Notes under the pieces: generated by a model
What the model was told of the DNA's origin: nothing
What the model saw: the letters and a program-made list of their open reading frames with translations, nothing else
The model's database searches: none
Shown here: positions 15,069 through 21,832 of the stretch, piece after piece
How the letters are laid out: each line of letters opens with the position of its first letter
Numbering within the stretch: the first letter of the stretch is position 1
Position numbers and translations under genes: made by a program
Origin: a virus
DNA length: 43,378 nt
Reading direction: 5' to 3' (one strand)
IMG/VR virus record: IMGVR_UViG_3300009068_004104
Location: 1-43,378 of that record

Positions 15069-15648
15069 TATAAACATAAAAGAAGCAACCAAAGAGCAGC
15101 ATCGCCGAGCCGAGCAACAAGAGTTTGTAAAGACGTTGATGTCCGGAGAAATACATCCAAAATTATATGCCACGTTCCTCTACAATCAATCACACTGTTA
15201 TGGTGCTCTAGAAAAATGGGCAGGATATCAAGGATTATTAGATCGCTTGCCGGGCATAGCAAGAGCAGAAAAATTAGCCAACGATTGCCAAGGTCTTTGG
15301 GTGCGTATTACTCCCCAACCAGAAATAACAGACAGCACAAAGAGATACATTGAACACATTGATAATATTAGAAGAGAACCGGCAAAATTATTTGCTCATG
15401 TATATGTAAGATATCTAGGGGACCTATACGGAGGACAGATGATAAAAACAAAAACACCCGGCGCTAATACCTGCCTGGAGTTTGATACTGCCATAGAATT
15501 AATACAAACGATCAGAGAAACAATCAACAGTTATATGTCAACAGATACCGACGCTGTAATCGCTGAAGCAAAGATTTGTTTTGGGTATGCCACGGAACTA
15601 TTCAAGGAGATGCATGATTTGGGAAAAACTTATACAATGCAAAGATAA
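15061..15648 (+). CDS. heme oxygenase
   Basis: A 195-residue biliverdin-forming heme oxygenase. The proximal heme ligand is most likely His14 in TKEQHRRAE. The distal helix signature VRYLGDLYGGQMI (about residues 115-128) is the hallmark of the HO-1 family. The reaction opens heme to biliverdin IX-alpha, CO and Fe2+ using reductant and O2. Length is slightly below bacterial and cyanobacterial HO1, and no membrane anchor is present. It overlaps the bilin reductase gene, so its biliverdin is probably passed on directly. Cyanophages carry ho1, but no photosynthesis gene is seen here. Virus-borne heme oxygenase plus PcyX-type reductase pairs have been described from marine metagenomes, and this looks like such a pair. 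Confidence 0.95.
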   Translation: MNNINIKEATKEQHRRAEQQEFVKTLMSGEIHPKLYATFLYNQSHCYGALEKWAGYQGLLDRLPGIARAEKLANDCQGLWVRITPQPEITDSTKRYIEHIDNIRREPAKLFAHVYVRYLGDLYGGQMIKTKTPGANTCLEFDTAIELIQTIRETINSYMSTDTDAVIAEAKICFGYATELFKEMHDLGKTYTMQR

Positions 15649-16297
15649 TATTGTTGACATATTGAATCAACATTGCGAGGAGTATCATGAACCGGGCATG
15701 GAAAGATTTAATAATAGCAAATATGGCTGGACCAATCGTACCTGGAGAAACAATTCCTTAAGGAGAGCTCATGTGGAAGTGGTAGATGCACGTGAGAGTA
15801 AAAAACTGTGGATAATACATGTGTGCATGTTTCCAGTATTGAACAACGGTGGCCCAATCTATGGATTTGACATTGTGTCAGGACAGAATAAGGTTACTGG
15901 AGCATTCCACGATATATCTTCACTGAAAAGAAAAGACCATCCTTTGACTCAATGGTTTATTGACAACACCAAATCTTACAAACCCAACAAAGAAAGAGAA
16001 CTGCCCCAGTGGGCCAAAAACATATTCAGCGATGGAATGATAGCGGCGGGTAACATACAAGAAGAAAAAGAGCTGGATCAGATCTGTGGTATGTCAGAAT
16101 ATACTTTAAAACACTATCTAAAACAATTACCAAATTATAATGGCGATGATCAATCGGAAGAAATAAAACAAGGACAGAATTATTATTGTGAGCAACAGCA
16201 ACAAAATCCACATGTGCCTCGAGCCATGCTGTCTTTGGGATTACCAGAAGATGACGTTAAAGTATTTCTTGCGGACAATCTATTTCCTAAAGTATAA
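15614..16297 (+). CDS. ferredoxin-dependent bilin reductase (PcyA/PebS/PcyX superfamily)
   Basis: A 227-residue protein. RAHVEVVDARESKKLWIIHVCMFP is the edge-strand region of the family. PIYGFDIVSG (around residues 81-90) followed by KVTGAFHDISS (about 93-103) is the core signature. Asp100 in HDISS sits at the position of the essential catalytic aspartate of PcyA. The enzyme reduces biliverdin with ferredoxin electrons to a coloured bilin such as phycoerythrobilin. Which bilin cannot be deduced. ATG 15614 is chosen because AAGGAG lies at 15604-15609 and because it overlaps the heme oxygenase gene by 35 nt, implying coupling. A PcyX-type identity is favoured by context, with PebS-like or PcyA-like as alternatives. 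Confidence 0.85.
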   Translation: MIWEKLIQCKDNIVDILNQHCEEYHEPGMERFNNSKYGWTNRTWRNNSLRRAHVEVVDARESKKLWIIHVCMFPVLNNGGPIYGFDIVSGQNKVTGAFHDISSLKRKDHPLTQWFIDNTKSYKPNKERELPQWAKNIFSDGMIAAGNIQEEKELDQICGMSEYTLKHYLKQLPNYNGDDQSEEIKQGQNYYCEQQQQNPHVPRAMLSLGLPEDDVKVFLADNLFPKV

Positions 16298-16304
16298 TAC
16301 ATTA

Positions 16305-17357
16305 ATGAAAAAAATATTATTGGTAATGTTGTTATTGTCTGCGATTGCACAAGCGGACGAAAAAAAGATTGCCGACTTAGAAAAAAGAATATCAAAACTA
16401 GAATCTAATAAAATCGAATTGCCCACAGGATTTTTTGTAAATGGGAACATAGAAGCATACTATGATGATAGAACCTACGATTCGGGGGTTGATTCTCGAG
16501 CAGAAATACAGATAGGAATCCGTCAGACTCTAGATAACAAATATGTAAACTGGATTGGAGGATCGGCGTTATATGACACGCACTATTCTAAAGATACCAG
16601 CTTAAACAATACACTGGTTGAAAAACAATTGGGCATTGGTGCTGATTACTGGAGATTGTATCTAGGTGAAACCGAAGCACAAAGATTAGGATTTGCAAAA
16701 ACTCCCAAGATAGGAGCACCAATTATTATCACGCAGAACAATTCAAGAATTGACAGCAACGAAAAAATAGTTTTAGCTCTAGGTGGATTTCAATGGGACG
16801 ACGATTTTGATTTTGATTCATATCGTTTAAAGAAAAATATGCCATATGGAGCAGTGTTAGGATACGATAATAATACAAATACGATCTATTCATCAATCAC
16901 TGTGAGTGCATTTGGATTGGCAGACCTATCGTATATGAGAATTGATTCACCGGTATCATCCACATATACCAAAGCAAAACATCAAGAAGGAATATCAGTT
17001 GGAGGCGAATTGTATCGTTTTGGCATTCCTGCTATTTGGGGGATCGAATTATGGGACGACAAAGACACAGGATTAGCGGGTAAAAAAAGATTTGATATTG
17101 GCGGGTTATACAGTTTCAATGAAAACCTATATTTCACAGCACACAGAACCGAACACGATGATTTGGGTTACACCGGCAATTACTATGGTCTTGTTTATCA
17201 AATAATGACACAAGATGACAAAGACAAAAGACCCGATAAAAGAAAAGGTTTAGAATTTGGTTTATACCTGCACGATAAAGAAAAAACATCAGTGTACACA
17301 GGCGCACACACAGATTACGGCAGCCAAATCATAGGCTCAATTCGTTATAAATTCTAA
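16305..17357 (+). CDS. outer-membrane beta-barrel (porin-like) protein
   Basis: A 350-residue protein from ATG 16305. Residues 1-17 are a signal peptide (cleavage after AQA). A short coiled-coil stretch (about 19-36, DEKKIADLEKRISKLES) follows, then alternating amphipathic strands up to a C-terminal IRYKF, whose final Phe is the outer-membrane barrel signal. The size fits a 14-16 strand porin. It differs from the betaproteobacterial-type porin at 26970-28028. A longer frame from 16188 would lack a signal peptide and is rejected. Its place right after the heme oxygenase/bilin reductase pair suggests a role in uptake of a small solute, possibly an iron or heme source, by inference only. Confidence 0.75.
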   Translation: MKKILLVMLLLSAIAQADEKKIADLEKRISKLESNKIELPTGFFVNGNIEAYYDDRTYDSGVDSRAEIQIGIRQTLDNKYVNWIGGSALYDTHYSKDTSLNNTLVEKQLGIGADYWRLYLGETEAQRLGFAKTPKIGAPIIITQNNSRIDSNEKIVLALGGFQWDDDFDFDSYRLKKNMPYGAVLGYDNNTNTIYSSITVSAFGLADLSYMRIDSPVSSTYTKAKHQEGISVGGELYRFGIPAIWGIELWDDKDTGLAGKKRFDIGGLYSFNENLYFTAHRTEHDDLGYTGNYYGLVYQIMTQDDKDKRPDKRKGLEFGLYLHDKEKTSVYTGAHTDYGSQIIGSIRYKF

Positions 17358-17366
17358 TTATTTTTT

Positions 17367-17374
17367 CATAAATA
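17367..17374 (+). promoter_or_regulatory. T4-late-like motif CATAAATA
   Basis: CATAAATA ends 5 nt before ATG 17380, the spacing at which a T4-late promoter would start transcription on the A of the ATG. Confidence 0.4.
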
Positions 17375-17379
17375 GTTTT

Positions 17380-17490
17380 ATGTTTTACTTTTGGCACACA
17401 TTGTTAGTGGCAGCTTTCGTAGCCGTGGCATTTGGACTAGGATATAAACTAGGACAAAAAAAGACCATCGATAAAAAAATTAAATTTTAA
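17380..17490 (+). CDS. tiny single-pass membrane protein
   Basis: A 36-residue protein with one hydrophobic helix (about residues 6-21, LLVAAFVAVAFGLGY type) and a lysine-rich tail (KLGQKKTIDKKIKF). Tiny single-pass proteins of this kind are common in T4-like marine phages, but I cannot name it. A similar size and layout is found at 17797-17907 on the other strand. It directly precedes the next gene (2 nt gap). Confidence 0.6.
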   Translation: MFYFWHTLLVAAFVAVAFGLGYKLGQKKTIDKKIKF

Positions 17491-17492
17491 TC

Positions 17493-17741
17493 ATGAGAAT
17501 CATACTAATTTCGATTGCAGCAACTTTGTTGTTAGTAACTGTTGCTATTGCACAGGTAGCTCCGGGCGCTCCTGTAACTTGTGCGGCACTGATCAAACAA
17601 TTTGATGACAAAACTAAAATCATCCAACCCACAGAAGAAGGTAAAAAATTAAGAGATCAGGCCGAGGTCGATAACAAAGACAACAAAGAAGAAGACTGCA
17701 ACAAAAATATAAAAGCAGCCATTAAAACCTTAAAGAAATAA
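17493..17741 (+). CDS. small secreted periplasmic protein
   Basis: An 82-residue protein with a signal peptide (residues 1-20, ending AIA before QVAPGAP). The mature domain is charged and has two cysteines (C30 and C69, in VTCAALI and EEDCNKN) that could form a disulfide. The C-terminus is lysine-rich and helical. No family recognised. It is the last gene before the stem-loop terminator at 17757-17785. A role with the porin-like protein or in the periplasm is only suggested by position. Confidence 0.6.
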   Translation: MRIILISIAATLLLVTVAIAQVAPGAPVTCAALIKQFDDKTKIIQPTEEGKKLRDQAEVDNKDNKEEDCNKNIKAAIKTLKK

Positions 17742-17756
17742 TTTTATTTTGAAGAG

Positions 17757-17785
17757 TTATCGGGAGAAACAAATTCCCCCGATAA
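17757..17785 (+). terminator. terminator of the clpP-heme oxygenase operon
   Basis: Stem TTATCGGG (17757-17764) with CCCGATAA (17778-17785), extended by GAA/TTC after one mismatch, closing a 5-nt loop. A T-rich stretch (17796-17806) follows after 10 nt. It lies 15 nt after the stop of the secreted protein and just before a convergent gene. Confidence 0.65.
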
Positions 17786-17796
17786 TAGAATGATCT

Positions 17797-17907
17797 TTAT
17801 TTTTTCTTGAACCAATTAAGTGGATTTAACTTTTCGCTGAGATTTTCAACTTTTTCATTGACAAACCAGCCTGCAGCGAAACCTAGAATGAACGCTATAG
17901 TTAACAT
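17797..17907 (-). CDS. tiny single-pass membrane protein
   Basis: A 36-residue protein with one hydrophobic helix (about residues 2-16, LTIAFILGFAAGWFV) and a charged tail ending LNWFKKK. A strong AAGGAG Shine-Dalgarno lies at 17912-17917, 4 nt before the ATG, which supports translation despite the small size. It is downstream of the DUF59 gene on the same strand and may be co-transcribed. Function unknown. Confidence 0.65.
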   Translation of the reverse strand: MLTIAFILGFAAGWFVNEKVENLSEKLNPLNWFKKK

Positions 17908-17944
17908 GTGTTCTCCTTGTTTGTTTGTATCGATATTTAGTATG

Positions 17945-18313
17945 CTACCAACCCAATATCAATTGTCGTATCTCAGGATCTAGGCTCTCAGGACTCCATT
18001 GCGGGAACATGGTAATCCTTACCATGCATTTTTTAATGTCCGGTATCGATTCTACAGCACGTTGTATGTCTACCGGTATAATATCAGCCGCCGGGCAGAA
18101 TGCCGAAGTAAGGGTGTGTAGAATATAACATTCTAAATCTTTGGTCACTTTGATATCATATACCAGTCCAAGATCGTAAATATTGATAGGCAACTCGGGA
18201 TCATACACAGTCCTCAATTTGTCTTTGATAGTTTGAATGTATTGTAATCGAATCTCTTCGTCGTCCTTTATATCATCCAGGGTTTGCGAAACATCTTTGG
18301 AAATATCATTCAT
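17945..18313 (-). CDS. DUF59/MIP18-family Fe-S cluster assembly-type protein
   Basis: A 122-residue protein of the MIP18/SufT-like (DUF59) family. The signature YDPELPINIYDLGLVYDIKV is at residues 37-56. LTSAFCPAAD near 68-77 contains the conserved cysteine (C73). Members assist maturation of Fe-S proteins in the cytoplasm. ATG 18313 fits the family length and the promoter at 18319-18347. A longer frame from 18427 would add an unrelated hydrophobic stretch and run through that promoter. With radical SAM enzymes (4Fe-4S) and iron-related genes in this window, a role in loading clusters is plausible. Confidence 0.88.
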   Translation of the reverse strand: MNDISKDVSQTLDDIKDDEEIRLQYIQTIKDKLRTVYDPELPINIYDLGLVYDIKVTKDLECYILHTLTSAFCPAADIIPVDIQRAVESIPDIKKCMVRITMFPQWSPESLDPEIRQLILGW

Positions 18314-18318
18314 ACTAG

Positions 18319-18347
18319 AGTATAACACGACTTTGACAGAGTCACAA
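18319..18347 (-). promoter_or_regulatory. sigma70-like promoter of the DUF59 gene, leaderless
   Basis: On the minus strand TTGTGA (18347-18342), a 17-nt spacer and TATACT (18324-18319), preceded by TGT (extended -10). The ATG at 18313 is 5 nt after the -10 box, so the predicted transcript starts at about the start codon. Confidence 0.6.
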
Positions 18348-18360
18348 CCTATGTTACAAT
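18333..18360 (+). promoter_or_regulatory. sigma70-like promoter of gene 18372, overlapping a divergent promoter
   Basis: TTGACA (18333-18338), 16-nt spacer, TACAAT (18355-18360) with TGT before it. It overlaps the minus-strand promoter 18319-18347, so the two probably compete. The predicted leader before ATG 18372 is about 5 nt. Confidence 0.7.
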
Positions 18361-18371
18361 AAAAGAAAGAA

Positions 18372-18563
18372 ATGTTTAATAAAAAAAAGAAATTTAAAAA
18401 GAATAAAAATTTTAATGGTAGTTCCACGTACGATTCTAAACTGCATCATCGCAGCAACCGCAGTTCCGGTTACGGCATGAAGCACGGTGTGGAGCAAGAT
18501 CCCGCAGAATTACACGGCAGCTCATTGCAGGGCATGCTGGACAAGTGGAACAGCAAAGATTAA
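18372..18563 (+). CDS. small basic hypothetical protein
   Basis: A 63-residue protein, very basic at the N-terminus (MFNKKKKFKKNKNF), then Ser/Gly/His-rich, ending in a short acidic-to-basic helix (SLQGMLDKWNSKD). It is probably disordered and possibly nucleic-acid binding. No family recognised. Expressed from its own strong promoter. Its stop codon overlaps the stop of the convergent lipoprotein gene by 4 nt. Confidence 0.55.
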   Translation: MFNKKKKFKKNKNFNGSSTYDSKLHHRSNRSSGYGMKHGVEQDPAELHGSSLQGMLDKWNSKD

Positions 18564-18700
18564 AATTTAGGTAAAACGATTTTTTCTAGAGCTTTAACCA
18601 CAGCACCAATTGGGCTGATAGGTTCATCTTTCTTTGATGTGTCTGTGGAAGCACAGCCAACAATTAAAAATAAAGATACAACAATTAATATTTTTTTCAT
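18560..18700 (-). CDS. small lipoprotein
   Basis: A 46-residue protein with a lipoprotein signal peptide. Residues 1-15 are hydrophobic (MKKILIVVSLFLIVG) and Cys16 sits in a lipobox-like FLIVGC context. The mature part is only about 30 residues, with a polar stretch and a short helix (IGAVVKALEKIVLP). It should be lipidated at Cys16 and anchored in the envelope. Small phage lipoproteins often act in superinfection exclusion or lysis, but nothing here decides that. Convergent with gene 18372, divergent from the FTR1 gene. Confidence 0.65.
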   Translation of the reverse strand: MKKILIVVSLFLIVGCASTDTSKKDEPISPIGAVVKALEKIVLPKF

Positions 18701-18737
18701 AGGCAATATTTAACAGTATTATATTATGAAAAACCAA

Positions 18738-18766
18738 TTGACACAACCACAAAATCACCGTACAAT
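18738..18766 (+). promoter_or_regulatory. sigma70-like promoter of the FTR1-type gene and tRNAs
   Basis: TTGACA (18738-18743), 17-nt spacer, TACAAT (18761-18766). ATG 18791 follows with a leader of about 18 nt and no Shine-Dalgarno. Confidence 0.7.
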
Positions 18767-18790
18767 AAATATCACAAATCAAAAAATACA

Positions 18791-19384
18791 ATGACTCCAC
18801 TATTAAGTTCCGCATTTGTGATATTCCGAGAAGGATTCGAAACATGGTTAATTGTGGTACTAGCACTGGCCACAACCAATGGTAATTCTGCTCAAACACG
18901 AGCCGTGTGGATCAGCGTTATAGTGGGTTTTTTAGCCACTCTATTATTGGGTGCTTCAACTATAGCTTGGCTGGGTTCTGACGCAAATTTAGAGCGCTTT
19001 GAAGCTTTAATCGCTATATTAACTGGTGCTTTATTGGCTTGGGTAGCGTGGTATTGTCACGGCGCCGCACAGCACGTAAAAGACCTACCCAAAACCAGCA
19101 TATGGGCATTAGGAATGGCATCATTCTTTATAATCTTTAGAGAAGGTGTAGAAGTACTCTTATTTTTAACAGGCATATATGCTAAACACCCTACTATTAG
19201 TTTGATCGGTTTGGGCATTTTGGTGGGTTTGGTGATTTTGGTAATAGCTATTAAGGTTGCGGACTACCAAATTAAAAAGTTGCCTGTTCAAAAAATATTT
19301 CTATATAGCCGTTGGCTATTTTCAATTCTTGCTGTATACTTTTTATACACAGGCATCCACGAATTAGTGGAGCACGGGTTTTAA
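18791..19384 (+). CDS. FTR1-family iron permease
   Basis: A 197-residue membrane protein carrying two copies of the REGxE iron-binding motif of the FTR1/EfeU family: REGFE at residues 13-17 and REGVE at 117-121, each inside a membrane helix. About six or seven helices are predicted by eye. Known bacterial EfeU/FTR1 permeases are longer (around 270 residues), so this is a compact version. It would move Fe3+ or Fe2+ across the inner membrane. No EfeO/EfeB partners are near. It has its own promoter. The tRNA-Thr gene starts directly at the base after its stop codon, so gene and tRNAs may share a transcript. Confidence 0.88.
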   Translation: MTPLLSSAFVIFREGFETWLIVVLALATTNGNSAQTRAVWISVIVGFLATLLLGASTIAWLGSDANLERFEALIAILTGALLAWVAWYCHGAAQHVKDLPKTSIWALGMASFFIIFREGVEVLLFLTGIYAKHPTISLIGLGILVGLVILVIAIKVADYQIKKLPVQKIFLYSRWLFSILAVYFLYTGIHELVEHGF

Positions 19385-19458
19385 GCCCCTATAGTTAAAT
19401 GGCATAACAAATCCATGGTAAGGATTAGATCCCTGGTCAGTACAGGGTGGGGGCACCA
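19385..19458 (+). tRNA. tRNA-Thr (anticodon GGU)
   Basis: A 74-nt cloverleaf with encoded CCA. Acceptor GCCCCTA pairs with TGGGGGC, D stem GTTA/TAAC, anticodon stem AATCC/GGATT with loop ATGGTAA (anticodon GGT in DNA), T stem CCCTG/CAGGG. G1-C72 and C2-G71 are threonine identity features. The T loop (GTCAGTA) departs from the usual TTC start. It would read ACC and ACU. Confidence 0.9.
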
Positions 19459-19467
19459 CAACACGAA

Positions 19468-19543
19468 GGGGGCGTAGCTCACTTGGTAGAGCGCTTGGCT
19501 GGCAGTCAAGAGGTAGTCAGTTCGATCCTGATCGCCTCCACCA
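19468..19543 (+). tRNA. tRNA-Ala (anticodon GGC)
   Basis: A 76-nt cloverleaf with encoded CCA. Acceptor GGGGGCG pairs with CGCCTCC and includes the G3-U70 wobble, the alanine identity element. Anticodon loop CTGGCAG holds GGC. It lies 9 nt after tRNA-Thr and would read GCC and GCU. Confidence 0.95.
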
Positions 19544-19546
19544 ACA

Positions 19547-19554
19547 TTTAAATA
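19547..19554 (+). promoter_or_regulatory. T4-late-like motif TTTAAATA
   Basis: TTTAAATA, 3 nt after tRNA-Ala, ends 5 nt before ATG 19560. Confidence 0.35.
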
Positions 19555-19559
19555 TTGAT

Positions 19560-20261
19560 ATGAAACACGGTTATTATGCAGACAACGATTTACCTAAATT
19601 TGATCCTGTAGCAGGATATAAAACTAACTCATATGGATATCGTTGCCCCGAATTTCGGCCATTGCCCAACGGTGGCAAAAATGTTGTGGTGCTTGGTTGC
19701 TCTCACACATTTGGAGAAGGATTAGAAGAAAATGAAATATGGGTCAGTCAAGTTGCAAAAGAATCAAATAAAATTCTAAGATGGTGGAATCTGGCACGCC
19801 CGGGAAGCAGTGCCGATCAGATGATTAGAATATTATATGGCACAGAAAAAACAATATTTCCAAAAATTATTATCGCTTGTTGGCCTGCATGGAGTCGAAG
19901 AGAAAGATTAGATGAGTACCCACAAAGTTTGACCAGCGATAATGAATCATTAAAAACGGAAAACAATCATACAGATCAAAATAATTTTTTAAAAAATGTA
20001 TTTTTTTTAGAAAAATTTGCAGAAAAAAACGGAGCCAGTACGTTTCATTGTTTCGCACAAGAAAACTATAAATTAGAAAATAATTTAAAAGTTTTAAAAA
20101 ATTATACAATAAAAAATTGTTGGCCAGAATGGGATATTCGAGATGCCAAAGAAATTATTACAAGACACAGTTTTGCAAAAGATGGCATACATTATGGATT
20201 AGAACATCATCAAGTTTTTGCTAAATTGTTTTTAAGAAATTTCAAAGCAAAACTTCGTTAA
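19560..20261 (+). CDS. SGNH-hydrolase-like protein
   Basis: A 233-residue protein. YKTNSYGYRCPEF near residues 20-32 is a lead-in often seen in phage and bacterial SGNH-type proteins. VVVLGCSHTFGEGLEENE (about 42-59) matches block I with G-C-S-H-T-F-G in place of GDS. NLARPGSSADQMIR near 80-93 supplies the Gly-x-Ser/Asn block. The C-terminal DGIHYGLEHHQVFA has the D-x-x-H pair. The nucleophile would be the serine in GCS. It overlaps the convergent radical SAM gene by 20 nt. Likely an esterase/deacetylase for glycans. Substrate unknown. Confidence 0.65.
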   Translation: MKHGYYADNDLPKFDPVAGYKTNSYGYRCPEFRPLPNGGKNVVVLGCSHTFGEGLEENEIWVSQVAKESNKILRWWNLARPGSSADQMIRILYGTEKTIFPKIIIACWPAWSRRERLDEYPQSLTSDNESLKTENNHTDQNNFLKNVFFLEKFAEKNGASTFHCFAQENYKLENNLKVLKNYTIKNCWPEWDIRDAKEIITRHSFAKDGIHYGLEHHQVFAKLFLRNFKAKLR

Positions 20262-21273
20262 AATATATTTTATAATCAATATTTCTTAAATTGTCTTGAG
20301 AAGAAATAAACTTTTTCAATTCTATATCATTATTTTTTTTAAAAGAACAACATTTATTGGCAATAGAAATTAATAGTTTATTGTTTGTATTGATTAATTT
20401 TTCCTTTGCAATCACAGTAAATTTATTTTCGTGCCTAATGTCTAACACATTGGGTCTAATACAAAAACCATAAGCATGATCTATTTTTTGTTGTGTTGCA
20501 TAATCAACAATATTCTTTAAATCTCCTACATTTAATGAGCTTACAGTAGTCCAAAAATTTAATCTTAAATTAGAATATTCTTTTCGTAATGCAATATATT
20601 TTTTTACATTATTATCAAAGTTTTTCCAAACTACAGGCCATCTTACATAATCATGCACATCGCCTACACCATCGAAACTTAAGGTAACAATTACTCTTAT
20701 GCCTTGAGATAGTAATTCTTCTAACTCTCCAATAATTTTTGAACCATTAGTATTAATTCTAACAATTTTTACAGAAGCTGGTAAATTTTTTAATAGTTTT
20801 TTGTAATTAGGACTGGCGGTAGGTTCTCCGCCGTTGACGTCCACTTCGCAAATTCTATCTTGAGGAAAAGTAAAAAATATTTCGTAGTTGTTGACCTTCT
20901 CATAATCTTTGGAAGACAGGCTGCCTATTTTGGTACTAAGTCCACTATGACAGGTCTGACACGCACTGTTACAGATATTATCTAGCACCCCGCCAACTAT
21001 TAGATAGTCTTTTTTAATTGCACTTAATATTCTATCTCGCTCAATCATATCCAAACGTATGCTGGTGTTGGTTGCCTCTTCAGTCATTCGGCAACGCACA
21101 CATTCAGCAGGCCATTGCTGATCCTCCATTTTATTTTTTATATTTTTTAACCATGTGCTGCTCTGCATCTCATCAAAAGAATTAAATTCTTTGGCCCCAG
21201 TCATATGGCCGCACTTGCCAATCTTGCCATTGTGATTTATTCTAGCGAAATGATCAAGCCTAGGGCAGTGCAT
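20242..21273 (-). CDS. radical SAM protein with N-terminal SPASM/twitch-like cysteines
   Basis: A 343-residue protein from ATG 21273. The cluster motif is CNSACQTC (Cx3Cx2C, about residues 102-109) followed by EVDVNGGEPTASP (GGE motif). The N-terminal region has HCPRLDHF, IGKCGHM and CVRCRMTEE, the same permuted auxiliary-cysteine order as the proteins at 13283, 21825 and 25591. An in-frame TTG at 21291 is also possible but less likely. It overlaps the sulfotransferase-like gene by 14 nt. Substrate unknown. Confidence 0.8.
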   Translation of the reverse strand: MHCPRLDHFARINHNGKIGKCGHMTGAKEFNSFDEMQSSTWLKNIKNKMEDQQWPAECVRCRMTEEATNTSIRLDMIERDRILSAIKKDYLIVGGVLDNICNSACQTCHSGLSTKIGSLSSKDYEKVNNYEIFFTFPQDRICEVDVNGGEPTASPNYKKLLKNLPASVKIVRINTNGSKIIGELEELLSQGIRVIVTLSFDGVGDVHDYVRWPVVWKNFDNNVKKYIALRKEYSNLRLNFWTTVSSLNVGDLKNIVDYATQQKIDHAYGFCIRPNVLDIRHENKFTVIAKEKLINTNNKLLISIANKCCSFKKNNDIELKKFISSQDNLRNIDYKIYFNEVLL

Positions 21274-21832
21274 ATTCAATCTCTGCAACAAGTGATCTTA
21301 TGTTTATTTTTTTGCTAACATAAAAAGTATCGGCAATCTTATACATGTGCCTCTCAAACAGCAGAACATCATATTTTAAATCTTCGTATTTAATTTTGGA
21401 TATTCTTTCTCGTTGCTCGTTGGTTATGTCTGGTATTGCAGGTTTATTTCTGTTTGGGATCCATTCTTTGAGTTCACTCACTCCTCGCAGATCCACCAAT
21501 CCAGTAAAATATTTTGTAAGATTTTTTAGGAAGAAAAATTGTGGCATAAAATGTTCGTTGTGTATCGAATGATTCTCTATACAGTGCAACATTGTGTTAT
21601 AATCTAGATCTTTGTTCTTTCTTTTCTCAAACTCTATAAAACTGTGTACGCCAGACACAAAACGTTCTGCAGGTTCTCGTAAAAACACAGTTATTATATC
21701 TATATTTTTGAGCTGCTCGTTGATTAACCATTTAATATTTTTTTCTTTTGAATAAATCTCTATACTGGACCGACCATTTTTAAATATTGGAAAAACAAAC
21801 TTACCAGGCAATAATTCCGCGACTTTAATCAT
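21260..21832 (-). CDS. sulfotransferase-like protein
   Basis: A 190-residue protein from ATG 21832. FPIFKNGRSSIEIY (about residues 14-27) corresponds to the 5'-phosphosulfate loop and TVFLREPAERFVSG (about 48-61) to the 3'-phosphate-binding motif. The LREP-x-ERF-x-S pattern is nearly the same as in the protein at 347-937, though the two are otherwise diverged. It lies between two radical SAM genes and overlaps both (14 nt and 8 nt), so the three are probably produced together and may act on one product. Acceptor unknown. Confidence 0.7.
   Translation of the reverse strand: MIKVAELLPGKFVFPIFKNGRSSIEIYSKEKNIKWLINEQLKNIDIITVFLREPAERFVSGVHSFIEFEKRKNKDLDYNTMLHCIENHSIHNEHFMPQFFFLKNLTKYFTGLVDLRGVSELKEWIPNRNKPAIPDITNEQRERISKIKYEDLKYDVLLFERHMYKIADTFYVSKKINIRSLVAEIEYALP

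Noticed and set aside
16188-16304. Longer start of the porin-like gene
   Set aside because: The extension lies inside the bilin reductase gene, and the signal peptide begins at 16305.
18314-18427. Longer start of the DUF59 gene
   Set aside because: Adds a stretch translated through two promoters. The family domain starts after ATG 18313.
18624-18899. 91-residue minus-strand frame across the FTR1 start
   Set aside because: Runs through a sigma70-like promoter and overlaps the real lipoprotein frame. No family features.
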